Part shown: one piece after another, positions 7,975-19,527 of the stretch
Position numbering within the stretch: position 1 is the first letter of the stretch
Layout: every line of letters begins with the position of its first letter
Origin: Piscinibacter sp.
Lineage (GTDB): Bacteria > Pseudomonadota > Gammaproteobacteria > Burkholderiales > Burkholderiaceae_C
Assembly: GCA_019635485.1 (NCBI GenBank)
Contig: JAHBZL010000016.1
Span: forward strand, 48,512-112,511
Reading direction: 5' to 3'
Length of the DNA: 64,000 nt
The notes under the pieces: generated by a model
Told to the model about the DNA's origin: nothing
What the model saw: only the letters and a program-made list of their open reading frames with translations
Databases searched by the model: none
Translations under genes and position numbers: made by a program

Positions 7975-8973
7975 GTGAGCCTGCCCGCGGCGGACCAATC
8001 CCTTGCCGACGGCGTGCGCCGGCGCGAGCGGCGCGCGCTTGCCAAGGCCATCACGCTGCTGGAATCGACGCGGCCCGACCACCGCGCGCGCGCCGACGCG
8101 CTGCTCAACGACCTGCTGCCGGCCACCGGCGGCGCGGTGCGCCTGGGCATCTCTGGTGTGCCCGGGGTCGGCAAGTCGACCTTCATCGAGGCGCTTGGGC
8201 TGCACCTGATCGGGCAAGGCCATCGCGTCGCCGTGCTGGCGGTCGACCCGTCGTCCAGCGTCTCGGGGGGCTCGATCCTCGGCGACAAGACGCGCATGGA
8301 ACAGCTTTCCGTGCGGGAGGAAGCCTTCATCCGCCCCAGCCCGGCATCCGGCACGCTCGGCGGCGTGGCCGAGAAGACACGCGAGGTGCTGCTGCTGTGC
8401 GAAGCGGCGGGCTTCGACGTGGTGATCGTCGAGACCGTCGGTGTCGGCCAGAGCGAGACGGCCGTGGCCGGCATGACCGACCTGTTCGTGCTGCTGCAAC
8501 TGCCCCATGCCGGCGACGACCTGCAGGCGATCAAGAAGGGCGTGATGGAACTGGCCGACCTGGTGGTCATCAACAAGGCCGACGTCGACCCCGCCGCTGC
8601 GACGCGCGCGCAGGCCCAGATCACGAGCGCGCTGCGCCTGTTCAGCCAGCAGGGCAACCCGGCGCACGCCGCGGCCGCTGCCGTGATGCAGGCGAGCGCG
8701 CTGAAGAGCGAAGGCATCACTGCGTTCTGGGCGCTGGTGCTCCGGCACGTGCAGGCGCGACGCGATGCGGGCAGCTTCGAGGCGCGCCGGCGCCGCCAGG
8801 CGCTCGACTGGCTGTGGGACATCGTGCGCGGCCGGCTGCTGGCCGACTTCCGCACCCATCCGGCGGTGCGCGAGGCGCTGCCCGCCGCGCTCGCCGACGT
8901 GGCGGCGGCGCGCACGGCACCGTCGGCCGCCGCGCGGGCGCTGCTCAATCTCTTCGAAACGAACAATGCCTGA
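7975..8973 (+). CDS. meaB: Methylmalonyl-CoA mutase-associated GTPase MeaB
   Basis: 332 aa from GTG 7975. G3E-type P-loop GTPase (formerly ArgK) that gates cobalamin loading and protects or reactivates the mutase. Walker A is GVPGVGKST (residues 61-69), followed by the VLAVDPSSS and GDKTRM segments, the [13 protein letters not shown]-motif and the NKAD base-specificity motif. It lies seven bases after the mutase stop, the usual genetic pairing, so the two proteins are made together. Its stop at 8971-8973 abuts the AGGAGG ribosome site of the next gene. Confidence 0.95.
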   Translation: MSLPAADQSLADGVRRRERRALAKAITLLESTRPDHRARADALLNDLLPATGGAVRLGISGVPGVGKSTFIEALGLHLIGQGHRVAVLAVDPSSSVSGGSILGDKTRMEQLSVREEAFIRPSPASGTLGGVAEKTREVLLLCEAAGFDVVIVETVGVGQSETAVAGMTDLFVLLQLPHAGDDLQAIKKGVMELADLVVINKADVDPAAATRAQAQITSALRLFSQQGNPAHAAAAAVMQASALKSEGITAFWALVLRHVQARRDAGSFEARRRRQALDWLWDIVRGRLLADFRTHPAVREALPAALADVAAARTAPSAAARALLNLFETNNA

Positions 8974-8986
8974 GGAGGCTTGCACC

Positions 8987-10519
<1,533 letters not shown>

Positions 10520-10536
10520 GGGAGGAGGGGACCGCC

Positions 10537-12567
<2,031 letters not shown>

Positions 12568-12595
12568 GCCCGGCATCGCGCCGACGGAGGAATCC

Positions 12596-13066
12596 ATGAA
12601 CAGGCCCTTCAAGGTCCTCGGCATCCAGCAGGTCGCGATCGGCAGCCTCGACAAGCAGCGCCTGAAGACACTCTGGGTCGACCGGCTCGGCCTCGAGGTG
12701 ACCGGCACCTTCCGCTCCGAGCGCGAGAACGTCGACGAGGACATCTGCGCGATGGGCACCGGGCCGTTCAAGGTCGAGGTCGACCTGATGCAGCCGCTCG
12801 ACCCGGAGAAGAAGCCCGCGGTGCACGCCACGCCGCTGAACCACATCGGCCTGTGGATCGACGACCTGCCGAAGGCCGTCGAGTGGCTGGTCGCGAATGG
12901 CGTGCGCCTCGCGCCGGGCGGCATCCGCAAGGGGGCGGCCGGCTTCGACATCTGCTTCCTGCACCCGAAGGGCAGCGACGAGTTCCCGATCGGCGGGGAG
13001 GGCGTGCTCATCGAACTGGTGCAGGCGCCGCCCGAGGTCGTCGAGGCCTTCGCTAAGATGGGCTGA
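12596..13066 (+). CDS. VOC-family protein, probable methylmalonyl-CoA epimerase
   Basis: 156 aa glyoxalase/bleomycin-resistance fold with two beta-alpha-beta-beta-beta modules. Candidate metal ligands include Gln11 or Gln12 (IQQVAIG), the His of [10 protein letters not shown] and the Glu of VLIELVQ, the arrangement seen in methylmalonyl-CoA epimerases. Its position directly after mutase-meaB-pccB-pccA supplies the epimerase step needed to turn (S)- into (R)-methylmalonyl-CoA, so this role is inferred mainly from context; a lactoylglutathione-lyase-like relative is the alternative. GGAGG lies ten bases before the ATG. Its TGA overlaps the ATG of the deformylase gene (TGATG). Confidence 0.75.
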   Translation: MNRPFKVLGIQQVAIGSLDKQRLKTLWVDRLGLEVTGTFRSERENVDEDICAMGTGPFKVEVDLMQPLDPEKKPAVHATPLNHIGLWIDDLPKAVEWLVANGVRLAPGGIRKGAAGFDICFLHPKGSDEFPIGGEGVLIELVQAPPEVVEAFAKMG

Positions 13067-13602
13067 TGGCCGTCCGAGAGATCCTGAAGATGGGCGATGC
13101 GCGCCTGCTGCGTGTCGCCAAGCCGGTGCAGCAGTTCGATACCCTCGAGCTGCATGCACTGATCGCCGACCTGTTCGAGACCATGCGCGCGGTCGACGGC
13201 GCCGGGCTGGCTGCGCCGCAGATCGGCGTGGACCTGGCGCTGGTGATCTTCGGCTTCGCGAAGAACCACCGCTACCCGGACGCGCCGCCGGTGCCGGAGA
13301 CGGTGCTGATCAACCCGACCATCGAACCGCTTTCCGACGACGAGGAAGAAGGCTGGGAGGGCTGCCTCTCCGTGCCCGGCCTGCGTGGCGTGGTACCGCG
13401 TTTCGCGCGCATCCGCTACACGGGCTTCGACGCGCGCGGCAGGCGCATCGAGCGCGAGGCCGAGGGCTTCCACGCGCGGGTCGTGCAGCACGAGTGCGAT
13501 CACCTGATCGGCAAGCTCTATCCGATGCGGGTGCGCGATTTCAGCCGGTTCGGCTTCACGAGCGTGCTGTTTCCGGAGCTGGACGCAGGCGCCGACGACT
13601 GA
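13066..13602 (+). CDS. def: Peptide deformylase
   Basis: 178 aa. Removes the N-formyl group from nascent proteins with an Fe2+/Zn2+ centre. The three signature motifs are intact: [10 protein letters not shown] (about 45-54), EGCLSVPG with the metal-binding Cys, and QHECDH (141-146) with both metal-binding His and catalytic Glu143. Its start overlaps the previous stop (TGATG), so it is translated coupled to the propionyl-CoA module, an unusual place for def. Betaproteobacteria often carry a second def next to fmt, so this is probably an extra paralogue; whether a canonical copy exists elsewhere cannot be seen. Confidence 0.93.
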   Translation: MAVREILKMGDARLLRVAKPVQQFDTLELHALIADLFETMRAVDGAGLAAPQIGVDLALVIFGFAKNHRYPDAPPVPETVLINPTIEPLSDDEEEGWEGCLSVPGLRGVVPRFARIRYTGFDARGRRIEREAEGFHARVVQHECDHLIGKLYPMRVRDFSRFGFTSVLFPELDAGADD

Positions 13603-13734
13603 GGCGGCTTGTAAAGCTGTGTGTCGAAAGCCGGCCGACGTCGTCCGTGGGCCGGTCGGCCGCGTTGCCGGAGCAGGGGTCGCGTTGCAACTTCGGGCGC
13701 GGCCGGGACTCAGAACGACACACACGAGGCAACG

Positions 13735-15873
13735 ATGCGGACCTGCAGCCCCTTCGACCTGCCGGCCCGGCTGGCCCGGGCCCTGCTGTTCTCCCTGTTT
13801 GCGATGGGGTCGGCTGCGCTGACGACCGGCGCCGAGGCGACCACCGTCAGCACGGCGGAAGCCGAGGCCGACCCGCCCGGTCGCGTCGGCCGCATCGCCG
13901 ACCTGCAGGGCCAGGTCTGGGTGTACCACCCGGCCGACGGCGACTGGATCGATGCCGAGCGCAACCGCCCGCTGACGACGGGCGACCGCCTGGCCACCGA
14001 GGCCGGCGGGCGCGCTGACGTGCGCATCGGCTCGACCACGCTGCGCCTGGATGCCGGCACCGAACTCGAGGTGCTGCGCCTGGACGACGACCGCATCGAC
14101 CTGCAACTGCACAGCGGCAGCCTGGCCGCCCGCCTGCGCAGCCGCGAGACCGTGCCGGAGTTCGCCGTGCACACGGGCGAGGGCCGCTTCACCGTGCAGC
14201 GCACGGGCCGCTACCGGTTCGACCGGCAGGACGAGGCCAGCCACGTGACGGTCTACAGCGGCCAGGCGCTCTACGAGGGCCAGGGCAGCGCGCTGACCGT
14301 CAACACCGGTCAGCGGGCGGAGTTCTGGATCGACGCCGCGAACGTCGCGCAGTACAGCCTCGTCGACCCGGTGCGCGACGCCTTCGCGGGCTGGAATGCC
14401 GAACGCGACCGCGCCGACGACCGCAGCGCCGCGACGCAGTACGTGTCGCCGGAGATGACCGGCGTCGAGGAACTGGACCGCTACGGTGCCTGGCAGCAGC
14501 ACGACGAGTACGGCGCGCTGTGGGTGCCGCGGGTCGTGGCGCCGGGCTGGGCGCCGTACAGCACCGGGCGCTGGACCTGGGTCGCGCCATGGGGCTGGAC
14601 CTGGATCGACGAGGCGCCCTGGGGCTTCGCGCCCTTCCACTACGGGCGCTGGGTCTACGTCGGCAGCCGCTGGTGCTGGTCGCCGGGACACTTCGTGCGC
14701 CGCCCGGTCTATGCGCCCGCCCTGGTGGCGTGGATCGGCGGGCCACGCCTGTCGATCGGCATCAGCAGCGGCCCGGCGATCGGCTGGCTGCCGCTCGCGC
14801 CGCGCGAAGTCTACGTGCCGGGTTATCGGGTCACGCCGGGCTACCTGCGCAGCATCAACATCACGCACGTCGTCAACCTGACCAACGTGACGACCATCGT
14901 CAACAACCCGCGCCAGGCGGTCATCGACCGCGACTACCAGAACCGCAAGTTCCCGCACGCGGTGACGGTGGTGCCGGCGTCGACCTTGAGCGCGCGGGCG
15001 GCCGTCGGCCCGGCCGCGCGGCCCTGGCGCGATGCGCCGGCATTGCGCGAGATGACCCGCCAGCCGGTGCGCGAGGCGGCGCTGCTGGCCGCGCCGCCGG
15101 CCGCCGTGACGACCTCGACACGGACGTTGTCGCCTGGCACGCCCGGCGCCCGACCGGGACTCCCTTCCGACATCCGGCGCGAGCGCGTGGTGCGGGACGA
15201 ACGCGAAGGCGGCGACCCGCGGTTCGGCCGCGATGCACGCGGGGGACGCGATCTCCGCGAGGGACGTCGCGAGGATGGCCGAGGCGGACGTGAGGGGCGC
15301 GACGGGCGCGATGGGGGGCGCGACGGGCGCGATGGCGACTTCTCTCGCCGGCCGGTCCCGGCCCGGCCCGGTGTCGCGCCCGAGGCGCCGCGGACCGCGG
15401 TGCGGGTGAGCCCGCTGCCGCAACCGGCTCCGGCGCCCGCACCCTCGCTGCTGGAACAGCAGCGCGAGGAGCGCAAGCGGGTGGCGCCGCCGGTCGCGCG
15501 TGAGCGGCGGCAGCCCGGCCCGCCGCCCCAACCCACGCCGAAGCAGCCCACACCGCAACAGCCGCGCGAGCGTCACGAACCGTCCACCGGGGCCGGAGCG
15601 GCCGCCCCGACTCTCCCGCCGGCACGCCTGCAGCCGCCGCAGCGGGTGCAGACGCCACAGGCCCCGGCGCCGCGGCCGCAACCGGCCCAGCCGCCGGGAC
15701 CGTCGGCGGAACGTTCACCGGGCCGGGCGCCCGAGCCGACGAGCCGACTCGATCCGCGGCGCGTCGCCATGCAGCCGATGCGCCGCGATGGCGAAGCGAA
15801 CGCGGCGCATCGTCCGCCCGGTCGGGAAGGCCGCGAGGCGCGAGGTACACCGGGGCGCCAGCGCGCGGAGTGA
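13735..15873 (+). CDS. FecR-domain/DUF6600 exported protein with low-complexity tail
   Basis: 712 aa. N-terminal signal peptide (about 5-35), a FecR-like beta domain (about 45-200: GRIADLQGQVWVY, LDAGTELEVLRL, VHTGEGRFTVQRTGRYRF) and a tryptophan/glycine-rich DUF6600 region (about 235-380) with repeated GRW and W-x-W motifs (YSTGRWTWVAPWGWTW, FHYGRWVYVG). The last 270 residues are Arg/Gly/Asp-rich repeats (GRDGRDGG type) and then Pro/Gln-rich, probably disordered. Known only as an envelope-associated family; function unknown. No sigma factor or TonB receptor adjoins it, so a FecI/FecR signalling role is not supported. ATG 13735 is chosen because the signal peptide starts there. An inverted repeat ggccgac/gtcggcc (13633-13661) lies upstream. 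Confidence 0.78.
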   Translation: MRTCSPFDLPARLARALLFSLFAMGSAALTTGAEATTVSTAEAEADPPGRVGRIADLQGQVWVYHPADGDWIDAERNRPLTTGDRLATEAGGRADVRIGSTTLRLDAGTELEVLRLDDDRIDLQLHSGSLAARLRSRETVPEFAVHTGEGRFTVQRTGRYRFDRQDEASHVTVYSGQALYEGQGSALTVNTGQRAEFWIDAANVAQYSLVDPVRDAFAGWNAERDRADDRSAATQYVSPEMTGVEELDRYGAWQQHDEYGALWVPRVVAPGWAPYSTGRWTWVAPWGWTWIDEAPWGFAPFHYGRWVYVGSRWCWSPGHFVRRPVYAPALVAWIGGPRLSIGISSGPAIGWLPLAPREVYVPGYRVTPGYLRSINITHVVNLTNVTTIVNNPRQAVIDRDYQNRKFPHAVTVVPASTLSARAAVGPAARPWRDAPALREMTRQPVREAALLAAPPAAVTTSTRTLSPGTPGARPGLPSDIRRERVVRDEREGGDPRFGRDARGGRDLREGRREDGRGGREGRDGRDGGRDGRDGDFSRRPVPARPGVAPEAPRTAVRVSPLPQPAPAPAPSLLEQQREERKRVAPPVARERRQPGPPPQPTPKQPTPQQPRERHEPSTGAGAAAPTLPPARLQPPQRVQTPQAPAPRPQPAQPPGPSAERSPGRAPEPTSRLDPRRVAMQPMRRDGEANAAHRPPGREGREARGTPGRQRAE

Positions 15874-15893
15874 GCCGGCGCGCCTGGGCGCGG

Positions 15894-16562
15894 TCAGTGC
15901 TTCAGCAGCGTGGCCAGCACCGCCCAGACGTTGTCGAGCATGCGCGGGTGGGCCTGCGCGGTCGGATGGATGCGGTCGGGCTGGAACAGCGCATCGGCGT
16001 TCGGCGCATCCGCCACGCCCTCGAGCAGGAACGGCACCAGCGCCGCCTGCTCCGCCTTGGCCACGTCGGCGAACAGCGCGGCGAAGTCGTCGCCGTAGCG
16101 GCGCCCGTAGTTCGGCGGCACCTGCATGCCGACGATCAGCACCCGGGCGCCCGCCGCCCGCGCGGCACGGGTCATCGCGGTGAGGTTCTCGCGCGTCATC
16201 GCGAGGGGCAGGCCGCGCAGGGCGTCGTTGCCGCCCAGCTCGATCACCACGTGGGTCGGCCGGTGCTGCTTCAGCAGCGCCGGCAGGCGCGAGCGGCCGC
16301 CCGAGGTGGTGTCGCCGCTGATGCTGGCATTGACCACCGTGGCAGGGATCTTCTCGCGCCCCAGGCGCTGCTCGAGCAGTGCGACCCAGCCGCTGCCGCG
16401 CGCGAGGCCGTACTCGGCCGACAGGCTGTCGCCGACGACCAGGATGGTCGGCTTCGCCGCCTCGGCGAACGACCGCGGCGCCACTGCGGCCAGCAGCATC
16501 AGGCTACAGTGCGCCAGCCACGCGCGCCGGCCGCGCCCCCGAACTCCAAGCGTTTCATCCAT
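15894..16562 (-). CDS. Arylesterase/lysophospholipase, SGNH hydrolase (TesA-like)
   Basis: 222 aa. Export signal about residues 8-35, then the SGNH blocks: GDSLSAEYG with nucleophile Ser46, the Gly of SISGDT, GGND and the catalytic Asp/His of DRIHPTAQAHP. These enzymes are periplasmic esterases/thioesterases (E. coli TesA). The start is placed at ATG 16562 because it gives a normal signal peptide. This ATG overlaps, head to head, the ATG of the ABC ATPase at 16561, the same divergent pairing as tesA/ybbA in E. coli. Confidence 0.9.
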   Translation of the reverse strand: MDETLGVRGRGRRAWLAHCSLMLLAAVAPRSFAEAAKPTILVVGDSLSAEYGLARGSGWVALLEQRLGREKIPATVVNASISGDTTSGGRSRLPALLKQHRPTHVVIELGGNDALRGLPLAMTRENLTAMTRAARAAGARVLIVGMQVPPNYGRRYGDDFAALFADVAKAEQAALVPFLLEGVADAPNADALFQPDRIHPTAQAHPRMLDNVWAVLATLLKH

Positions 16563-17247
16563 GTCCGAACCCATCATCGCCGTCGAGCGCGTCACCAAGC
16601 AGGTGCAGGACACCAGCGGCACGCTGACGATTCTCCACGAGATCGATTTTTCCCTGACGGCGCGTCAGTCGGCGGCGATCGTCGGCGCCTCGGGCTCGGG
16701 CAAGAGCACGCTGCTGTCGATCATCGCGGGGCTGGACACGCCCAGCAGCGGCACGGTGCGGCTGGCCGGCATCGACCTGTTCGCGCTCGACGAGGACCGG
16801 CGCGCCGCGGTGCGCGCCGAGAAGCTCGGCTTCGTGTTCCAGAGCTTCCAGCTGCTGACGAACCTGACCGCGCTGGAGAACGTGATGCTGCCGCTGGAAC
16901 TGCAGGGCCGGCACGATGCGCGTGAACGGGCCACCGAGATGCTGGGCCGCGTCGGCCTCGGCGAGCGGCTGCGCCACTATCCGCGCGTGCTGTCCGGCGG
17001 CGAGCAGCAGCGCGTGGCGCTGGCGCGGGCCTTCGTCGTCCAGCCGGCCGTGCTGCTGGCCGACGAGCCGACCGGCAGCCTCGACTTCGCGACCGGCGAG
17101 AAGGTCATGGAGCTGATGTTCGAGCTGAACCGCGAGGCCGGCACGACGCTGGTGCTGGTCACGCACGACCGCGGCATCGCCGCGCGCTGCGACCGCCAGC
17201 TGCGCATCGAGGCCGGGCGGGTCGACTTCGGCGCGATGGCGATGTAA
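16561..17247 (+). CDS. ABC transporter ATPase, LolD/YbbA-like
   Basis: 228 aa. Walker A GASGSGKST (about 42-50), Q-loop FVFQSFQLL, signature LSGGEQQRVALARAF, Walker B VLLADEPTGSLD and the H-loop VTHD are all intact. The sequence is of the MacB/LolD/YbbA type (LLTNLTALENVMLPLEL). In E. coli YbbA pairs with permease YbbP and is divergent from tesA, as here; but no permease follows, since the next gene is a convergent PPIase. It therefore must act with a permease encoded elsewhere or has lost its partner. Confidence 0.88.
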   Translation: MSEPIIAVERVTKQVQDTSGTLTILHEIDFSLTARQSAAIVGASGSGKSTLLSIIAGLDTPSSGTVRLAGIDLFALDEDRRAAVRAEKLGFVFQSFQLLTNLTALENVMLPLELQGRHDARERATEMLGRVGLGERLRHYPRVLSGGEQQRVALARAFVVQPAVLLADEPTGSLDFATGEKVMELMFELNREAGTTLVLVTHDRGIAARCDRQLRIEAGRVDFGAMAM

Positions 17248-17262
17248 TGCGCGGTGACCAAT

Positions 17263-17282
17263 CGGCGCCCGGCCGGGCGCCG
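17263..17282. terminator. Palindrome between convergent genes, probable bidirectional terminator
   Basis: CGGCGCCCGG followed directly by CCGGGCGCCG is a perfect 20-bp palindrome lying between the stops of the ABC ATPase and the convergent PPIase. There is no T-run, so it may act as a Rho-assisted or hairpin-only terminator. Confidence 0.45.
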
Positions 17283-17287
17283 CCGGC

Positions 17288-18097
17288 TCAGTTCGCCGAC
17301 ATGAACTTGTAGTCGGTCTTGGCCTTGGCCTTGATCTCGTCGCGGAACTGCGCGAGCTTCTGCTGGCCGAGCCGCTGCTGGATCTGGCCCTTCACTTCCT
17401 CGAGCGGCGGGAACTTGGCCTCGCGCGTGTCCTCGAGCTTGATGATGTGCCAGCCGAACTGCGACTTCACCGGCGTCTCGGTCATCTCGCCCTTCTTGAG
17501 CTTGACCATCGCCTGCGAGAACTCGGGCACGTAGGCGCCGGGGGAGGCGAAGTCCAGGTCGCCGCCGTTCTCGCCGGAGCCCGGGTCCTTCGAGTTCTTC
17601 TTCGCCAGCTCCTCGAACTTCGCGCCGCCCTTGATCTGCGTGATCAGCGCCTTCGCGTCCTCTTCCTTCTCGACGAGGATGTGGCGCGCGCGGTACTCGG
17701 TGCCGCCGGACTGGCTCTTGAACTTGTCGTACTCGGCCTGGACTTCGGCGTCCGTGACCGGGTTCTTCTTCGTGAAGTCGGAGAACAGCTCGCGGATCAG
17801 GATGCTCTGGCGCGCGAACTCCATCTGCGTCTTGTAGTCGGCGGAGGCGGCCAGGCCGCGCTTCTCGGCCTCCTGCATGAACATCTCGCGCAGCACCACT
17901 TCGTCGCGGACCTGCATCTCGAGCTCGGGCGTCTTCGGCTGGCCCTGGCGCGTGGCCTGCTGCATCAGCGCGTCGGCCCGGGCCTTCGGCACCGCCTTGC
18001 CGTTGACGATGGCGATGTTCTGCGCCAGCACCGGCGCCGCGAGCAGGGCGGCAGCGGCGAGCGCGGTCAGGCGGGCGGCCAGGGGGAAGGTCTTCAT
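17288..18097 (-). CDS. Periplasmic peptidyl-prolyl isomerase, parvulin type
   Basis: 269 aa. Sec signal peptide (about 1-25, LAAPVLAQN), a SurA/PrsA-like N-terminal helical chaperone region (NGKAVPKARADALM), then a parvulin domain about 135-235: RARHILVEKEEDAKAL, SKDPGSGENGGDLDF, FSQAMVKLKKGEMT and FGWHIIKLED, with the conserved His and Phe residues of the active site. It folds or isomerises proline bonds in envelope proteins. It follows bolA on the same strand after a 65-base gap holding a hairpin. Confidence 0.93.
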   Translation of the reverse strand: MKTFPLAARLTALAAAALLAAPVLAQNIAIVNGKAVPKARADALMQQATRQGQPKTPELEMQVRDEVVLREMFMQEAEKRGLAASADYKTQMEFARQSILIRELFSDFTKKNPVTDAEVQAEYDKFKSQSGGTEYRARHILVEKEEDAKALITQIKGGAKFEELAKKNSKDPGSGENGGDLDFASPGAYVPEFSQAMVKLKKGEMTETPVKSQFGWHIIKLEDTREAKFPPLEEVKGQIQQRLGQQKLAQFRDEIKAKAKTDYKFMSAN

Positions 18098-18129
18098 GGG
18101 GCAGGGCGTCCTTCAGTGGGGTCGGGGAT

Positions 18130-18146
18130 GGCGGGAGGGTCCCGCC
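18130..18146 (-). terminator. Hairpin between bolA and the PPIase gene
   Basis: ggcggga (18130-18136), loop ggg, tcccgcc (18140-18146): a perfect 7-bp stem in the gap between the bolA stop and the PPIase start. No T-run follows on either strand, so it could be a weak terminator or an mRNA processing/stability element. Confidence 0.3.
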
Positions 18147-18162
18147 GGGACGAAGGTCCGGA

Positions 18163-18429
18163 TCAGGACTCGTCCGGCGCTCGGGCGTCGATGGCCAATG
18201 CGTGAATGCCACGCGGAATCAGCGAGCGCAACGAATCATAAACGAGCCGGTGACGGGCGATTCGTGACAAACCGTTGAAACGGGCGCTGGTCACGCGGAC
18301 GCTGAAGTGGCGCCCTTCGCGTGCGCCGGCATGCCCGGCATGGGCGGCGCTGTCGTCGCTGACCTCGAGCTGTGCCGGCGCGAGTGCCGCCTGCAGCGCG
18401 GCCTCGATGTCCACGGCGGCCACCGTCAT
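18163..18429 (-). CDS. BolA-family protein
   Basis: 88 aa with the BolA/IbaG fold: AALAPAQLEVSDDS, a GREGRHFSVRVTSARFNG-like segment and RHRLVYDSL with the conserved His of the CxH/His Fe-S-binding loop, ending GIHALAIDARAPDE. BolA proteins partner with monothiol glutaredoxins to handle [2Fe-2S] clusters and influence envelope and stress responses. The start ATG (18427-18429) overlaps the stop of yciB by four bases, so the two are translationally coupled. A BolA paralogue of YrbA type is the alternative label. Confidence 0.9.
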   Translation of the reverse strand: MTVAAVDIEAALQAALAPAQLEVSDDSAAHAGHAGAREGRHFSVRVTSARFNGLSRIARHRLVYDSLRSLIPRGIHALAIDARAPDES

Positions 18430-19079
18430 GGCGTCGGGCCGGGCGACGTCGCGCCGGCCTCCTCGTCGGGCTTCAGGTGCCGGCTGATGTAGACGCCCTG
18501 CGCGATGGTGAACACGATCATCAGCCCGATGCCGCCGAACAGCTTGAAGTTGACCCACGCATCCGTGCTGAAGCTGTAGGCCACGTAGATGTTGGCCAGG
18601 CCCATGAACGCGAAGAAGGCGATCCAGGCGAAGTTCAGCCGCTGCCAGACCGCCAGCGGCAGCTGCAGCTCCGAGCCGATCAGCACCTGCAGCAGGTTGC
18701 GCCGGAACAGCGCCTGGCTGACCCAGAAGGCCAGGCCCATCACCCAGTACAGCACGCTGGGTTTCCACTTGATGAAGGTCTCGTTGTGGAACCAGATCGT
18801 GGCGCCGCCCAGCACCGTGACGAGGCCGAGGCTGACCCACAGCATCAGGTCGACCTTCTTGCCGCGCACGAGCAGGATGCTCACCTGCGCCAGCGTGGCC
18901 ACGATCACCACCAGCGTGGCCAGCAGCACCGGCGCCTCGCCGGTGCCGACGACGCCGCCGCTGACCATGAAGCCGAAGTGATCGGAGGCGAACTGCGCCG
19001 CCCATTCCTTGCGCCCTTCGGCGAACTTGAAGGTGCCGAAGAACAGGATGATGGGCAGGAAGTCGAACAGGAGTTTCAT
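18426..19079 (-). CDS. yciB: YciB/IspZ inner-membrane septation-associated protein
   Basis: 217 aa integral membrane protein beginning with the family hallmark KLLFDFLPIILFF and having about five hydrophobic helices (for example LLATLVVIVATLAQVSIL, VLYWVMGLAFWVSQALF, GIGLMIVFTIAQGVYI). YciB family proteins support cell-envelope integrity and interact with elongation and division machinery. The C-terminal 20 residues are acidic/Pro-rich and variable. Forty-six bases downstream of msrB and overlapping bolA, it belongs to the selO-msrB-yciB-bolA run. Confidence 0.92.
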   Translation of the reverse strand: MKLLFDFLPIILFFGTFKFAEGRKEWAAQFASDHFGFMVSGGVVGTGEAPVLLATLVVIVATLAQVSILLVRGKKVDLMLWVSLGLVTVLGGATIWFHNETFIKWKPSVLYWVMGLAFWVSQALFRRNLLQVLIGSELQLPLAVWQRLNFAWIAFFAFMGLANIYVAYSFSTDAWVNFKLFGGIGLMIVFTIAQGVYISRHLKPDEEAGATSPGPTP

Positions 19080-19125
19080 GCGTCAGCGCCGGAGGCGGCC
19101 GGAGCGAGGCCGGCCACCGGCGCAG

Positions 19126-19527
19126 TCACTCCTTGGGCGCGAAGTTTATCGCCGCGGAGTTGATGCAGTAGCGCTCGCCGGTCGGCGCCGGCCCGTCCTC
19201 GAACACGTGGCCGAGGTGCGAGCCGCAGTTGTTGCAGCGCACCTCGACGCGCACCATGCCGTGCGTGCGGTCTTCGACCCGCTCGATGACCTCGCTGTTC
19301 ACCGGCTGCCAGTAGCTCGGCCAGCCGCAGCCGGCATCGAACTTCGTCGCCGACTCGAACAGCGGCGTGCCGCAGCCGACGCAGCGGTACTGCCCGGCGT
19401 CCCAGTGGTCCCAGTACTTGCCGGTGAACGGCCGCTCGGTGGCGGCGCGCCGCGCCACCTGGAACTGCATCGGGTCGAGCTGGGCCCGCCACTCCGCATC
19501 GGTTTTCTTGACCTTGTAGTCGCTCAT
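19126..19527 (-). CDS. msrB: Methionine-R-sulfoxide reductase B
   Basis: 133 aa, normal for MsrB. Repairs methionine-R-sulfoxide using thioredoxin. Two CxxC pairs bind zinc (Cys49/Cys52 and Cys98/Cys101), the catalytic Cys121 is in RYCINSA, and Cys67 in the GCGWPSYW loop is the expected resolving residue. The ATG overlaps the TGA of selO by four bases, tying the two redox genes together. Confidence 0.95.
   Translation of the reverse strand: MSDYKVKKTDAEWRAQLDPMQFQVARRAATERPFTGKYWDHWDAGQYRCVGCGTPLFESATKFDAGCGWPSYWQPVNSEVIERVEDRTHGMVRVEVRCNNCGSHLGHVFEDGPAPTGERYCINSAAINFAPKE

Noticed and set aside
13735-15873. FecI-FecR-TonB signalling system
   Set aside because: Only a FecR-like domain is present; no ECF sigma factor or TonB receptor adjoins and the protein is exported and DUF6600-containing.
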